A model generated the notes under the pieces. That model made no database searches. It saw only the letters and a program-made list of their open reading frames with translations, and was not told the origin of the DNA. DNA of 9,076 nucleotides, from contig DAOVYR010000027.1 in assembly GCA_030635525.1 (NCBI GenBank), forward strand, positions 1-9,076, written 5' to 3'. Positions 1-4,852 of this stretch are shown one piece after another (position 1 is the first letter of the stretch; the number at the start of each line of letters is the position of its first letter). The position numbers and the translations under genes are program-made. This DNA is from Candidatus Nanohalarchaeota archaeon (GTDB lineage: Archaea; EX4484-52; B79-G9).

Positions 1-411
1 GATGCTATTGGTGACGCTATGCATAAGGATGGGGTTTTGGATGCTGTCATGGTTGCGCCGGATCTGGGGGCGCAGGCGCGTCTTGATATCTCCGGGTTTT
101 CGAAGAAGAGGAATAATTCTTTTGATGTTGAGCTGTCGGGGCATGAGTCTCTGGAAGGGAATATTAAGGGGAAGACTGTTGTTGTGTGGGATGACCTGAT
201 TGAGACCGGCGGGACGATGTGCCGGGCTGCTGAGAGTTTGCGTAAGATGGGGGCTAAGAAAGTGGTTGCGGCGGCTACGCATGGTGTGCTTCTGAAGGGT
301 GTTGAAAGGATTAATGGGGCTTATTCTAAGTTGTATCTTACTAATACTGTTGATACGAAGTATGCTAATGTCGATATTGGCGGGGTTGTTTTGGATGCGG
401 TTGGGGAGTGA
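1..411 (+). CDS. prs: Ribose-phosphate pyrophosphokinase (PRPP synthetase), C-terminal part
   Basis: The frame is open from base 1, so the 5' end lies outside the window; 136 residues are visible before TGA at 409-411. The enzyme makes 5-phosphoribosyl-1-pyrophosphate from ribose 5-phosphate and ATP in the cytoplasm, feeding nucleotide, histidine and tryptophan synthesis. Seen: a PDLGAQAR segment and KKRN, which match the family's conserved central loops. The PRPP-binding signature VVVWDDLIETGGT follows, with the Asp pair at visible residues 64-65, then GAKKVVAAATHGVL and a TNTVDT end, all in the family order. A Trp precedes the Asp pair where most homologs have Val or another small residue. 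It is followed by an AT-rich, apparently foreign segment, so no operon partner is visible. Identity is firm; regulation cannot be judged. Confidence 0.93.
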   Translation, partial: DAIGDAMHKDGVLDAVMVAPDLGAQARLDISGFSKKRNNSFDVELSGHESLEGNIKGKTVVVWDDLIETGGTMCRAAESLRKMGAKKVVAAATHGVLLKGVERINGAYSKLYLTNTVDTKYANVDIGGVVLDAVGE

Positions 412-527
412 TGTTTGGTACTTGAGCTAGTTTGATGCAGTTCCTTAGTCTAATAGGTTCGTACTGAGAGTATGATATAACTTCAAAGCATTTCGATTAT
501 TACTTTACAGTCCCAGTTAATGTGAAA

Positions 528-893
528 TTATAGTACTGTTTTTCTTTTATATTTTTCTTTGAATTTTGTGAACTTATTAAACAAAGCTTTATGATTCCAA
601 ATCACGTAACCGATAAGATTTAATGCAATAGTTCCTATAATCAACTTCCATTCTATTCCCATATAGTTCAGTAAATAACTAATTCCAATTATTGTAATTG
701 TAAATATTATATAAAATGAATTTTTATCTTGTTTGTCTATGTAATTCCAAAATTTAATAGCTAAATTTTCTCTGAATCTTTCAAAAGCGAAAGATACAAT
801 AAAGCTAAAATTCTTCATTGCATATATGCTAAAAAGAACAGTCAAAAATGTAAAAAACAAATCAATATAATTATCATCTGTGAGTATATACAT
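528..893 (-). CDS. Small AT-rich multi-pass membrane protein, unknown function
   Basis: 121 residues from ATG at 893. I do not recognise the family. Seen: hydrophobic segments at about residues 10-33, 59-80 and 83-98, separated by charged stretches (FERFRENL, DKQDKNS), and a Lys/Arg-rich C-terminus (KFKEKYKRKTVL). This predicts an integral membrane protein with a positively charged cytoplasmic tail. It is far more AT-rich than its neighbours and lies opposite to both flanking genes, suggesting acquisition by transfer. No ribosome binding site precedes the ATG. The frame stays open upstream to a TAA at 939-941, and those codons read as one more hydrophobic helix (NSVLAISSFIIYMYI) that the ATG at 893 would cut in half. 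This may therefore be the remnant of a longer gene. Confidence 0.55.
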   Translation of the reverse strand: MYILTDDNYIDLFFTFLTVLFSIYAMKNFSFIVSFAFERFRENLAIKFWNYIDKQDKNSFYIIFTITIIGISYLLNYMGIEWKLIIGTIALNLIGYVIWNHKALFNKFTKFKEKYKRKTVL

Positions 894-938
894 ATAGATT
901 ATAAATGATGAGATTGCTAAAACAGAGTTTGAAATAAA

Positions 939-1019
939 TTATTCAATATTAGAAATCCTTTCTTTAATTTCTATCATAGGGGAATCTTGTTTTTTTGGAA
1001 GTGCATGAAATTCTTTCAC
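939..1019 (-). pseudogene. In-frame upstream segment of the membrane-protein gene, separated by TAA
   Basis: On the minus strand the same frame as the 528-893 gene continues beyond the TAA at 941-939. It is open back to a TGA at 1028-1026. Possible starts are GTG at 1019 and ATG at 977. The translation includes KEFHALPKKQDSPMIEIKER then ISNIE before the stop, a charged helix-like lead-in. After the stop it runs directly into the hydrophobic segment of the downstream gene with no frame change. The simplest reading is a single nonsense change in a gene about 41 codons longer at its N-terminus than the ATG at 893 implies. Alternatives are chance openness in AT-rich DNA, or a short separate peptide. 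Confidence 0.4.
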
Positions 1020-1133
1020 AGTGTATCACATGTTTGCATAATAATTATGTCAAATCATATTTGAAGTTTTTGGAACTGGTTCTTTTTTGGTGGGGGTAAG
1101 TTTCTTGCTTGTGTGTATATGTCGTGTGCCAAA

Positions 1134-1147
1134 GAAATCTTTATATA
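1134..1147 (+). promoter_or_regulatory. Archaeal BRE/TATA promoter for the zinc-binding protein
   Basis: GAAATC followed by TTTATATA (1140-1147) fits an archaeal BRE plus TATA box. The TATA centre is about 26 bases before the ATG at 1170, so transcription should start at or beside the start codon and give a leaderless mRNA. Confidence 0.65.
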
Positions 1148-1169
1148 CAGGCTCAACCTATAATCTGTT

Positions 1170-1379
1170 ATGCCTGTTGATTGTAAAATCTGTAATGATA
1201 AGTTGCATAAAGGGGGAAATAATCTTGTTCTTTGCGAGCATAAAGGTGGGTTTGTTCACAGGGATTGTTGCTCATCCAAGTGCAGCATGCACGGGGCTCC
1301 ATGTTCGCATGCTATCTCAGAATATAGCAAGGTGGATTTAGCGCGTGTATCTCCTGAATTGTTTGCCCTTCTTGACTGA
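1170..1379 (+). CDS. Small Cys/His-rich zinc-binding protein
   Basis: 69 residues. Candidate metal ligands are C5, C8, C22, H24, H30, C33, C34, C38, H41, C45 and H47. That is enough for two zinc sites in a treble-clef or RING-like cross-brace: CxxC, then CxH, HxxCC, CxxxH and CxH. No catalytic motif, signal peptide or membrane segment is seen. Such stand-alone mini zinc fingers in archaea usually act in nucleic acid or protein binding; the target here cannot be inferred. The ATG is supported by a TATA box positioned for leaderless transcription. The gene stands alone, with an AT-rich island on one side and a hairpin-rich region on the other. It is probably real because of the dense, regularly spaced ligands, but I cannot name a family. 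Confidence 0.75.
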   Translation: MPVDCKICNDKLHKGGNNLVLCEHKGGFVHRDCCSSKCSMHGAPCSHAISEYSKVDLARVSPELFALLD

Positions 1380-1448
1380 AGTTTCGGATTATAGTTAAGG
1401 TCGTAACAAAATAGACAAACTTACCCAAAAACCAAGAGACTTTAATCT

Positions 1449-1502
1449 ATCCGGGTGAATCTCCGATTCACTGGATCCTAAAAATCGTAGATTTTTAAGG
1501 AT
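1449..1502. repeat. Two tandem hairpins with a 26-base period
   Basis: Hairpin 1 (1449-1476) has a perfect 7-bp stem GTGAATC/GATTCAC with a 3-base loop. ATCC/GGAT extends it at the base, around one bulged G. Hairpin 2 (1475-1502) pairs CTAAAAATC-like bases with GATTTTTAAG around a GTA loop and is again closed by ATCC/GGAT. The two units share a GGATCC at 1473-1478, so both outer stems cannot be complete at once. ATCC and GGAT each recur at exactly 26 bases. No coding frame covers this segment. Confidence 0.7.
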
Positions 1503-1506
1503 ATGG

Positions 1507-1538
1507 AAAAGCCATTAGTCCAAATAGTTATGGCTTTT
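1507..1538. promoter_or_regulatory. Inverted repeat next to the TATA box of the PepSY-like gene
   Basis: AAAAGCCAT (1507-1515) and ATGGCTTTT (1530-1538) are perfect 9-base arms around a 14-base centre. The right arm ends 2 bases before the TATA element at 1541-1550. The position suits an operator for a dimeric regulator just upstream of the promoter. It could equally be the third member of the hairpin series beginning at 1449. Confidence 0.5.
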
Positions 1539-1540
1539 AC

Positions 1541-1552
1541 TATATTTATAAA
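1541..1552 (+). promoter_or_regulatory. TATA promoter of the PepSY-like gene
   Basis: TATATTTATAAA lies 30-41 bases before the ATG at 1582. The expected start of transcription is about 1571-1576, downstream of the TTG at 1558, so this box favours ATG 1582 as the start codon. Confidence 0.6.
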
Positions 1553-1581
1553 GTTGATTGTCTAATTACGCAGTTGATACT

Positions 1582-2073
1582 ATGGAAATTACTGAGGCGC
1601 TTGAGAGAGCGCATAAGCAAAAGGACATTGATGAGAAACTGGAGGGAAAATGCTTCTGTTCTGCGCTTTCGTTTCTGGAGGGGTGGAAAACCGGTTCGTG
1701 GGAGTTGAACTTTTATGATGAGAGTGCTCACAAGATTATGTCTGTCAGCGTGGGTGATGAAGCGCAGATAAAAGATGAAGGGTCGCCTTTCAAACCAGAG
1801 GGTTCACAGATACATACTATTGAAATTTCTAATCTTTCGGTGACTGCAAGTCGTGCGCTTGATATCGCTAAAGAGTATTATGAAAATAATTATAAGTCTC
1901 TTGAGGTACAGAGGCTGTTTTTTGCGCTGCATGGCGCAAAGGCACCATACTGGGTCGTCAGTGTGATTACAAAGAATCTTGCGATTGTTGCAATTAATGT
2001 TGATGCTCATGATGGTAAAGTATCGGCTAAGGTGCATCAGTTTGGGATGGGTAAGAGTAAGAAGGCTTGTTGA
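1582..2073 (+). CDS. PepSY-like domain protein, cytoplasmic
   Basis: 163 residues from ATG 1582; a TTG at 1558 would add eight residues but lies before the predicted transcription start. Seen: a charged helical N-terminus (EITEALERAHKQKDIDEKLEG), a central beta-rich part, then helix TASRALDIAKEYYENNY. Strands PYWVVSVITKNLAIVAINVD and DGKVSAKVHQF follow. The helix followed by a W-V-V strand and an x-N-V-D-A-x-D-G-K-V turn is the typical PepSY-like pattern. PepSY domains are often inhibitory or binding modules of secreted peptidases, but this protein has no signal peptide, membrane segment or enzyme domain. It ends 32-38 bases before the next gene, which has its own TATA box. Family assignment is moderate; function unknown. 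Confidence 0.75.
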   Translation: MEITEALERAHKQKDIDEKLEGKCFCSALSFLEGWKTGSWELNFYDESAHKIMSVSVGDEAQIKDEGSPFKPEGSQIHTIEISNLSVTASRALDIAKEYYENNYKSLEVQRLFFALHGAKAPYWVVSVITKNLAIVAINVDAHDGKVSAKVHQFGMGKSKKAC

Positions 2074-2082
2074 GGGTTGCTT

Positions 2083-2090
2083 TTTATATC
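2083..2090 (+). promoter_or_regulatory. TATA promoter of the P-loop kinase gene
   Basis: TTTATATC, centred about 25 bases before the ATG at 2112 (20 before the ATG at 2106), in the short gap after the PepSY-like gene. It predicts a leaderless transcript and therefore the short start. Confidence 0.55.
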
Positions 2091-2111
2091 TGCATATTCA
2101 GAATTATGGTT

Positions 2112-2639
2112 ATGAATGTTATTGGCGTATGCGGTCTTGCGCGTTCGGGAAAGGATACTGTTGCGGATTATATTGAAGCCAAGTATGGGTTTCAGAAGTT
2201 TGTCATGAGTGATGTTCTGCAGGATGAGCTTGTCCGGCGCGGCAGGGATGTTTCTAAGAGGACTATGCTTGAGCTTGGAAATGAGCTTCGGGAAGCGAAG
2301 GGTACGGATGTTGTTGCGCAGATGATCTATGAGCGCTGCCACGGTTCCGGGAAGGTTAGTGTTGTGGGTTTTAGGAGCCCGGCTGAAGTTGAGTTTTTTG
2401 AGAAGAATGCGGATGAGTTTTTTTTGCTTGAGGTCCGCGCACCAAAAGGCTCAAGGGTTGCAAGGGCTGATGCGATTGGTAAGGATGATGTGTCTTTGCG
2501 GGATCATGATGATGTCATCAATAAAGGGCTTGACGGGGTCTTTTCAATGGCTTCTGCTGTCATAAATAATGATTCTACGCCTGATGAGCTGCATCTGCGG
2601 GTGGATAAAGCGATGAGAGATATTGGGTACGGGCGATGA
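2112..2639 (+). CDS. P-loop nucleotide kinase-like protein (UPF0200 / CoaE-like / dNMP-kinase-like)
   Basis: 175 residues from ATG 2112, giving MNVIGVCGLARSGKDTVADY, the usual start for this fold; ATG 2106 would add two residues. Walker A is G8-LARS-G13-K14-D15, with Asp instead of the common Ser/Thr, as in SGKDT-type deoxynucleotide kinases. Next come SDVLQDELVRRG, LGNELREAKGTDVVAQMI and GFRSPAEVEFF. Near the C-terminus there is a LRDHDD segment and an INND-x-TPDEL tail. This order matches the archaeal UPF0200 family and related small P-loop phosphotransferases. Likely role: ATP-dependent phosphorylation of a nucleotide or similar small molecule in the cytoplasm; substrate not inferable. The gene is followed after 16 bases by a DNA glycosylase, suggesting one transcript and possibly a nucleotide or DNA maintenance theme. 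Confidence 0.82.
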   Translation: MNVIGVCGLARSGKDTVADYIEAKYGFQKFVMSDVLQDELVRRGRDVSKRTMLELGNELREAKGTDVVAQMIYERCHGSGKVSVVGFRSPAEVEFFEKNADEFFLLEVRAPKGSRVARADAIGKDDVSLRDHDDVINKGLDGVFSMASAVINNDSTPDELHLRVDKAMRDIGYGR

Positions 2640-2655
2640 TCGAGTGATTGTTAAG

Positions 2656-3447
2656 ATGCCTGTGGCTGATGATTTTAATTTGGCTAATATCATCAGGTTT
2701 AAGCCGTTTTTCTTTTTTTTTGGTGAGGCACCTGTAAGGACTGTCTTGTATAAGGAGAAGCCGGTGGTCCTTGAGTTCTTTCAGGACGGGAGTTATCTGG
2801 AGATGAAAATTGACGGCGATGTTGATGCAGAGGGTGTTGAGTTTCTGAAGCAGAGAGTTTCATATTGCTTTGGGATTAACGAGGAGTTTTCTGATTTTTA
2901 TACTATTGTGCGTGATGATAAGGTGCTTAATTGCCATTATGATTCTATATATGGCAACAGGCTGCTTTCTGCTTTTTCTGATTTTGAGGCGGCGGTATGC
3001 ATCATATGTTCGCAGAATGTCAGTTTCAGGCAGTATAAGGCTATGGTTGGAAAGATTGTTGACGCTTATGGGGATGGGGTGTATTTCCCGGAGCCCGGGC
3101 AGATTCTTGCGCGGCCGGAGATTCTTTTGAAATGTGGGGTCGGGTATAGGGATAAATTTATTGTTGATATGTGCAAGCATTTCAGGTTCAGGGATAAGAC
3201 GGATTTGATGAGGATGAGTGAGGTCCTTGGGTTTGGGCCGTATTCTATGGATATATTTCGGCTGTTTCAGTTGAGGGATTATGGGTATTTTTATGTTGAC
3301 AGGCTGATCAAGAAGATATTTCATAGTGCTTACAGGGTTGATCTTTTGAATGATTTTGAGGTCCGGAGTTTTGCCAAGAAGAAGTTTGGGAAGTTCGGGG
3401 GTCTGGCAGAGGTCTATCTGCAGAAGTTTTTGTGCGATAACCGGTGA
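2656..3447 (+). CDS. AlkA-like DNA glycosylase, HhH-GPD superfamily
   Basis: 263 residues from ATG 2656; in-frame GTG 2644 and TTG 2623 are alternatives. ATG is preferred because GAGTGAT (2642-2648) gives a partial Shine-Dalgarno match at a suitable distance. The protein removes damaged bases to start base excision repair. Seen: SDFEAAVCIICSQNVSFRQY, the family's opening helix with the Q-N-V/I-S motif. PEPGQILA and CGVGYRDKFIVDMCK follow, then the helix-hairpin-helix VLGFGPYSMDIFRLF (G192-F-G194). The probable catalytic Asp is D215 in YFYVDRLIKK. D215 lies 21 residues after the second hairpin Gly, the same spacing as I recall for Asp238 of E. coli AlkA, whose next residues also resemble LIK. 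There is no Lys in the hairpin as in OGG1, so it is likely monofunctional. An N-terminal run of five Phe is encoded by a T-rich tract. Confidence 0.85.
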   Translation: MPVADDFNLANIIRFKPFFFFFGEAPVRTVLYKEKPVVLEFFQDGSYLEMKIDGDVDAEGVEFLKQRVSYCFGINEEFSDFYTIVRDDKVLNCHYDSIYGNRLLSAFSDFEAAVCIICSQNVSFRQYKAMVGKIVDAYGDGVYFPEPGQILARPEILLKCGVGYRDKFIVDMCKHFRFRDKTDLMRMSEVLGFGPYSMDIFRLFQLRDYGYFYVDRLIKKIFHSAYRVDLLNDFEVRSFAKKKFGKFGGLAEVYLQKFLCDNR

Positions 3448-3576
3448 GGCTGTCCGGGGGAAAATAGCATTTCTAAGGAAGTTTATACCAAGGATTATTG
3501 GCTTGGACTTGAGAGAAAGAAATATGGCCAGAAACGGAATGTCTGGCGCGATAAAAAAATCATAGGATATTGGTGA
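3448..3576 (+). other. Open stretch continuing in frame after the glycosylase TGA
   Basis: After the TGA at 3445-3447 the same frame stays open for 42 codons to a TGA at 3574-3576. It includes KEVYTKDYWLGLERKKYG and QKRNVWRDKKIIGYW. The composition (Lys, Tyr, Trp, Gly, charged pairs) looks protein-like rather than random. There is no ATG, GTG or TTG in the frame. It could be a former C-terminal extension of the glycosylase cut off by TGA, the tail of another lost gene, or chance. I do not recognise the sequence. Confidence 0.3.
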
Positions 3577-3636
3577 AAATTGGGGTATCCTAAGCTTTTT
3601 TATTGTTGAGTCATACTTTATACACAATAAAAAAAA
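3561..3636. repeat. Degenerate intergenic copy of a segment inside the second deacetylase gene
   Basis: Aligned without gaps to 7322-7397, 61 of 76 bases are identical by eye, including a 19-base exact match at 3610-3628 / 7371-7389. It contains an 11-bp hairpin, TTTTTTATTGT (3596-3606) with ACAATAAAAAA (3624-3634). The other copy forms the same hairpin. Read in the matching frame, this copy meets a TAG at 3563-3565, so it does not encode the protein. It could be a decayed duplicate or a small repeat element present in both places. Confidence 0.7.
3596..3634. terminator. AT-rich stem-loop between the convergent genes
   Basis: An 11-bp A/T stem around a 17-base loop, followed by a longer A run on the + strand (T run on the - strand). 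It lies after the glycosylase gene on the + strand and at the far end of the minus-strand OB-fold gene's 3' region. It could help transcription end from either side, though archaeal termination relies mainly on oligo-T. Confidence 0.35.
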
Positions 3637-3644
3637 TCGCCAGA

Positions 3645-3690
3645 AATTCGCTATCCCAATCGGAGCAAGCTGCGGGGTATTACGCGAATT
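3645..3690. repeat. REP-like palindrome, copy 1
   Basis: The outer arms AATTCGC (3645-3651) and GCGAATT (3684-3690) enclose the core AGCAAGCTGCGGGGTATT (3664-3681). The inner hairpin is imperfect: the AGC/GCT tip pairs around AA and one G-G mismatch interrupts the stem. The 18-base core recurs exactly at 3735-3752. Confidence 0.7.
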
Positions 3691-3712
3691 CCTAAGCCGG
3701 TGATTTTTAGTC

Positions 3713-3767
3713 TTCCCAAGTGAATTATATCCGCAGCAAGCTGCGGGGTATTGAACCCACCTGGGAA
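3713..3767. repeat. REP-like palindrome, copy 2
   Basis: The outer arms TTCCCAAGTG (3713-3722) and CACCTGGGAA (3758-3767) pair at 9 of 10 positions. They enclose a perfect inner hairpin CCGCAGC-AA-GCTGCGG (3731-3746) followed by GGTATTGAACCC. The core 3735-3752 is identical to copy 1 in the same orientation, 71 bases away, while the outer arms differ in sequence. A pair of nested palindromes between convergent genes resembles REP elements or the subterminal hairpins of IS200/IS605-type elements. No transposase gene is in the window. Confidence 0.65.
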
Positions 3768-3768
3768 T

Positions 3769-3776
3769 AAAAAAAA
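3769..3776 (-). terminator. Oligo-T terminator of the OB-fold gene
   Basis: Eight consecutive A on the + strand are eight T on the transcribed minus strand, 19 bases past the stop codon. This fits archaeal oligo-T termination. Confidence 0.5.
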
Positions 3777-3794
3777 GTACAACGCAGTCCTTAT

Positions 3795-4082
3795 TTACTC
3801 AACTACTTCAAGCTCTGACTGCTTCGAGAGATTGATCTGCAGGTTGTTGCTCCACTCTGTCACGTATGCGCCTTTTATCTTTATTTTCTTGGCTGCGGAA
3901 ACTGTTGTTATCTGCTCTTCCCAAAGGCTCAGGTTGATTCTTCCTGTGTCGTCTTCAATGACTGCTGTTGCGACGCTTCTAGGACCGAAGCGCGTGTTTA
4001 CTGTTCTTGGTTCCCCTACCTCGATTACTGATGCTTCTACTTCAACGTCTTTTGAATCCGCTGTTATTTTTGATATTTTCAT
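3795..4082 (-). CDS. OB-fold nucleic-acid-binding protein (RPA/SSB type)
   Basis: 95 residues from the ATG at 4082 (MKISKITADS). An ATG two codons upstream (4088) is possible, but GAGGT at 4094-4090 sits 7 bases before 4082 and only 1 base before 4088. Seen: one OB domain spanning the whole protein: VEVEASVIEVGEPRTV, then FGPRSVATAVIEDDTGRINL, SLWEEQ, and IKIKGAYVTEWSNNLQINLS. The A-x-I-x-D-D-T-G-x-I pattern followed by L-W is typical of the archaeal RPA/SSB OB-fold in COG1599-like proteins. Likely role: binding single-stranded DNA or RNA, alone or as a small RPA subunit. It is convergent with the DNA glycosylase and divergent from a zinc-ribbon gene. An aspartate- and glutamate-rich strand region and no cysteines are seen; no zinc finger is attached, unlike longer RPAs. 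Confidence 0.88.
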   Translation of the reverse strand: MKISKITADSKDVEVEASVIEVGEPRTVNTRFGPRSVATAVIEDDTGRINLSLWEEQITTVSAAKKIKIKGAYVTEWSNNLQINLSKQSELEVVE

Positions 4083-4089
4083 ATACATT

Positions 4090-4094
4090 ACCTC
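4090..4094 (-). promoter_or_regulatory. Shine-Dalgarno site deciding the OB-fold start
   Basis: On the minus strand GAGGT is followed by a 7-base spacer and the ATG at 4082. The spacing selects the second of two nearby ATGs. Confidence 0.6.
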
Positions 4095-4143
4095 GCTTTG
4101 AATATTTTTTGTTCTCTAAAAGAACCCGTTTTTGGTTGCAGTT

Positions 4144-4163
4144 TATATTTTATATATTTATCT
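4144..4163 (-). promoter_or_regulatory. TATA element of the OB-fold gene
   Basis: On the minus strand AAATATATAAAATATAA lies about 70 bases before the start codon, predicting a leader of roughly 45 bases. That agrees with the use of a Shine-Dalgarno site rather than leaderless initiation. The AT tract is symmetrical enough that it could also fire on the + strand. Confidence 0.45.
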
Positions 4164-4193
4164 GCCATTATGATCTGGCTCTTTTTTGTATTA

Positions 4194-4272
4194 TAGTCAA
4201 CCGACTAATTTTTTATGGTTATGGTTAAGTATGAATCACACATGGTTGACTATTTTGAGCATCAACTCAAAA
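4194..4272. repeat. Inverted repeat and hairpin in the divergent intergenic region
   Basis: TAGTCAACC (4194-4202) and GGTTGACTA (4244-4252) are perfect 9-base arms 41 bases apart. A 7-bp hairpin follows at once: TTTTGAG (4253-4259), loop CATCAA, CTCAAAA (4266-4272). The rest of the 312-base gap between the two divergent genes holds only the two promoters and two short interleaved pairings (4277-4281 with 4321-4325; 4300-4305 with 4327-4332). I see no gene or RNA family in it. Confidence 0.45.
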
Positions 4273-4356
4273 GCTTCGAACGCCAGTGAGATGATGTGGG
4301 AATCCATATACGATTGAAAGGTTCGTGGATTCACTATATATATCTTATCACAACAA

Positions 4357-4367
4357 ATAATATAAAG
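4357..4367 (+). promoter_or_regulatory. TATA promoter of the zinc-ribbon gene
   Basis: The AT-rich element ATAATATAAAG is centred about 32 bases before the ATG at 4395 and is preceded by an A-rich BRE-like stretch. The predicted transcript starts within a few bases of the ATG. Confidence 0.5.
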
Positions 4368-4394
4368 ATATGATTCTAATAAGCATTTGATAAT

Positions 4395-4658
4395 ATGGCG
4401 AATTTCCCAAATATTAATGATACGAACTATTTTACCAATCGTGCGCTTGATAATGAAAAAGGCGAGCCTACAGGTAAGATTGTCATGTGGCGCATAAGGG
4501 GTGAAGAAGAGTTCAGCTATATCCTGAAATGCCCTTTCTGCGGTCATGATCAGGAGAAGAAGGAGCTGTTCCCGAAGAAGCCTTACAGGCCGCGATGTGA
4601 GAAATGCAATAAGAGTATAGTGGTTGCAAAACTTAAGATAAAGAAAAAAAAGAATTAA
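4395..4658 (+). CDS. Small zinc-ribbon protein
   Basis: 87 residues. A conserved-looking N-terminal arm (NFPNINDTNYFTNRALDN, then GEPTGKIVMWRI) precedes a four-Cys zinc ribbon: C46-PF-C49 and C68-EK-C71, knuckles of the CPxCG/CxxC type. A strongly basic C-terminus (KLKIKKKKN) follows. The basic tail and ribbon suggest nucleic acid or ribosome association, but there is no catalytic motif and I cannot assign a function. Similar short single-ribbon proteins are widespread in DPANN archaea. The ATG is supported by an upstream TATA box and no in-frame alternative nearby. The gene is followed by several oligo-T tracts, so it is probably monocistronic. It is divergent from the OB-fold gene, with about 310 bases between them. 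Confidence 0.82.
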   Translation: MANFPNINDTNYFTNRALDNEKGEPTGKIVMWRIRGEEEFSYILKCPFCGHDQEKKELFPKKPYRPRCEKCNKSIVVAKLKIKKKKN

Positions 4659-4674
4659 TTTTGTCGGGATGTTA

Positions 4675-4681
4675 TTTTTTT
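4675..4681 (+). terminator. Oligo-T terminator after the zinc-ribbon gene
   Basis: A run of seven T begins 17 bases after the stop codon. Two more T runs lie at about 4694-4699 and 4731-4737, forming a series of archaeal-type terminators ahead of the next promoter. Confidence 0.5.
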
Positions 4682-4750
4682 CTGGTTCTATTATGTTTTT
4701 TCTCCTTCTTAGTTAGATGAGATTATCGTGTTTTTTTGGAACATACAGTA

Positions 4751-4758
4751 TTTATATT
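4751..4758 (+). promoter_or_regulatory. TATA promoter of the polysaccharide-processing operon
   Basis: TTTATATT predicts a transcription start near 4780 and a leader of about 70 bases before the ATG at 4853. This differs from the leaderless genes in the window and leaves room for translational control. Confidence 0.45.
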
Positions 4759-4786
4759 GTTTTTAATACTATATTATCGTAGGAGT

Positions 4787-4813
4787 ATGTCAACAACCAC
4801 CCATCAAATTTAG
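4787..4813 (+). other. Possible 8-codon upstream ORF in the operon leader
   Basis: ATG at 4787 opens the peptide MSTTTHQI and stops at TAG 4811-4813. It begins within a few bases of the predicted transcription start, so it could be translated leaderlessly. It may be a leader peptide or chance. Confidence 0.25.
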
Positions 4814-4838
4814 CGTTTGGGCAATAAAATACTTTTTT

Positions 4839-4846
4839 GGGAGGGG
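4839..4846 (+). promoter_or_regulatory. Strong Shine-Dalgarno site for the first operon gene
   Basis: GGGAGGGG ends 6 bases before the ATG at 4853. It decides that start over the in-frame TTG at 4817 and places a signal peptide right at the N-terminus. Confidence 0.75.
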
Positions 4847-4852
4847 CGTAAT

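Noticed and set aside
1087..1341. 84-codon + strand frame with a hydrophobic start overlapping the zinc protein.
   Set aside because: It lies in another frame of the Cys/His protein, begins before the TATA box at 1140-1147, and lacks a coherent domain.
1398..1476. AAGGTCGTAACAA followed later by CTGGATCC, resembling the 3' end of 16S rRNA.
   Set aside because: The spacing between the two matches is about twice that in 16S rRNA, and the sequence between them shows no rRNA similarity.
2860..3627. 255-codon open frame on the minus strand.
   Set aside because: It lies antisense to the AlkA-like glycosylase, is rich in Ile/Pro/Arg from complementing codons, and shows no motif.
3645..3767. The repeated 18-base core could be a minimal CRISPR array.
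   Set aside because: Only two copies, the repeat is short and strongly palindromic, each copy has its own outer inverted repeat, and no cas gene is present.
4320..4335. GGTTCGTGGATTC resembles a tRNA T-arm.
   Set aside because: No acceptor, D or anticodon stems can be formed around it on either strand, and the loop does not fit the TTCRANYC consensus.
4236..4547. 103-codon minus-strand open frame whose last 30 residues look protein-like (RTFQSYMDSHIISLAFEAFE).
   Set aside because: Most of it is antisense to the zinc-ribbon gene and its promoter. The tail alone has no start and no family I can name, so a lost-gene remnant is only a guess.
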